Assembly: GCA_017466495.1 (NCBI GenBank)
Contig: JAFTUB010000177.1
Coordinates: 1 to 6,237 of the forward strand
Source: Clostridia bacterium
GTDB lineage: Bacteria > Bacillota > Clostridia > Oscillospirales > CAG-272
DNA: 6,237 bases
Reading direction: 5' to 3'
Shown here: one piece after another, positions 5,755 through 6,237 of the stretch
Numbering within the stretch: the stretch's first letter is position 1
Layout: each line of letters begins with the position of its first letter
The notes under the pieces: model-generated
Told to the model about the DNA's origin: nothing
What the model saw: the letters and a program-made list of their open reading frames with translations, nothing else
The model's database searches: none
Position numbers and translations under genes: made by a program

Positions 5755-6180
5755 ATGAGTGTCAAACGCGGAGATATTTACTATGCCGATCTCAGTCCCG
5801 TGGTCGGCTCGGAACAGGGGGGACTTCGCCCCGTCCTGATCATTCAGAACGACATCGGCAACCGATACAGCCCGACCGTGATCGCGGCAGCCATCACCAG
5901 CCGCCTGGGCAAGACACGCCTCCCCACCCACATCGATATTTTTGCCGAGCGGGCGGGGCTGAGCCGTGATTCGGTGATCCTGCTGGAGCAGATCCGTACC
6001 ATCGACAAGCGCAGGCTCAAGGCGAAGATGGGCCATCGCGACGACGATACCATGCAGGTGGTCAACCGCGCCATCTCCATCAGCTTCGGTCTGGATGACA
6101 GCCAGCGCCCCCCGCGGGGAGAGTCCTTGAGCATGATGCCCCCGGCCACCTCCGCCGCACCGGCGGGAACGGTGGGATAA
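5755..6180 (+). CDS. mazF: MazF/PemK family endoribonuclease toxin (EndoA/NdoA-like)
   Basis: The 141-residue protein begins VKRGDIYYADLSPVVGSEQG and continues GGLRPVLIIQNDIGNRYSPT, very close to B. subtilis EndoA/NdoA, a sequence-specific RNase that cleaves mRNA and arrests growth. The catalytic Arg25 (GGLRPV) and Thr48 (AAAITS) fall at the same positions as in the B. subtilis enzyme, and VILLEQIRTIDKRRL (74-88) is the conserved dimer core, so it should be active. The family body ends near residue 113. About 28 further residues (DDSQRPPRGESLSMMPP and on) form a Pro/Ala/Ser-rich, probably disordered tail absent from the 116-residue B. subtilis protein. Normally a ribbon-helix-helix antitoxin gene sits just upstream; here the preceding 160 bases hold none and the next gene upstream is aspS. 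It may be neutralised by an antitoxin elsewhere, including just beyond the window. The leader has inverted repeats next to the ribosome binding site. Confidence 0.94.
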   Translation: MSVKRGDIYYADLSPVVGSEQGGLRPVLIIQNDIGNRYSPTVIAAAITSRLGKTRLPTHIDIFAERAGLSRDSVILLEQIRTIDKRRLKAKMGHRDDDTMQVVNRAISISFGLDDSQRPPRGESLSMMPPATSAAPAGTVG

Positions 6181-6184
6181 TTTC

Positions 6185-6219
6185 GGTAAGGGGAGGCACG
6201 CCCGGTGCCTCCCCTTACC
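6185..6219 (+). terminator. Strong hairpin after mazF, probable terminator without T-run
   Basis: GGTAAGGGGAGGCAC (6185-6199) pairs perfectly over 15 bp with 6205-6219 around a GCCCG loop, 4 bases after the mazF stop codon. The sequence after it (ATTCCCGCGG) has no T-run, so termination may be inefficient or the stem may mainly protect the transcript end. On the minus strand it is equally symmetric and could serve a convergent gene beyond the window. Confidence 0.65.
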
Positions 6220-6237
6220 ATTCCCGCGGAAAAAGAA

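Overview
The window looks like chromosomal DNA from a GC-rich gut-type Clostridium relative, probably in or near the Oscillospiraceae/Ruminococcaceae. This is inferred from strong AGGAG-type ribosome binding sites, consensus sigma-A promoters, a MazF close in sequence to Bacillus subtilis EndoA/NdoA, a hisS-aspS cluster typical of Firmicutes, a tRNA gene with encoded CCA, and C-rich codon third positions. No species can be named from the sequence.

Layout. From 1 to 893 everything is on the minus strand. A tRNA-Val(CAC) gene (817-893) is driven by a textbook promoter (905-933) and followed by an intrinsic terminator (775-814). Next comes an arylamine N-acetyltransferase gene that runs off the left edge of the window (736 to 1). 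From 994 to the end everything is on the plus strand. A divergent promoter (994-1021) drives a monocistronic polysaccharide-deacetylase-family gene (1055-1846). A two-hairpin intergenic element (1848-1901) separates it from hisS (1967-3220). hisS overlaps a small MazG-like nucleotide pyrophosphohydrolase gene (3217-3597) by ATGA. A structured 158-base spacer then leads to aspS (3756-5546), which ends at a strong terminator (5558-5594). Last is a mazF/ndoA-type toxin gene (5755-6180), followed by a strong hairpin (6185-6219).

How the genes relate. hisS and aspS charge tRNA-His and tRNA-Asp and, with the MazG-like gene between them, probably form one transcription unit, since no T-tailed terminator or clear promoter separates them. 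The MazG-like enzyme is likely a housecleaning NTP pyrophosphatase. The MazF homologue has its active-site residues but no antitoxin gene beside it in the window. No intergenic gap reaches 300 bases; the larger ones (894-1054, 1847-1966, 3598-3755, 5595-5754) hold promoters and hairpins rather than missed genes.

Overall this is mostly ordinary core-genome sequence. I see no convincing undescribed system. The points most worth a second look are the apparently antitoxin-less MazF with a proline-rich tail, the MazG-like gene inside the synthetase cluster, and shared sequence in two intergenic hairpin regions that suggests a dispersed repeat family.
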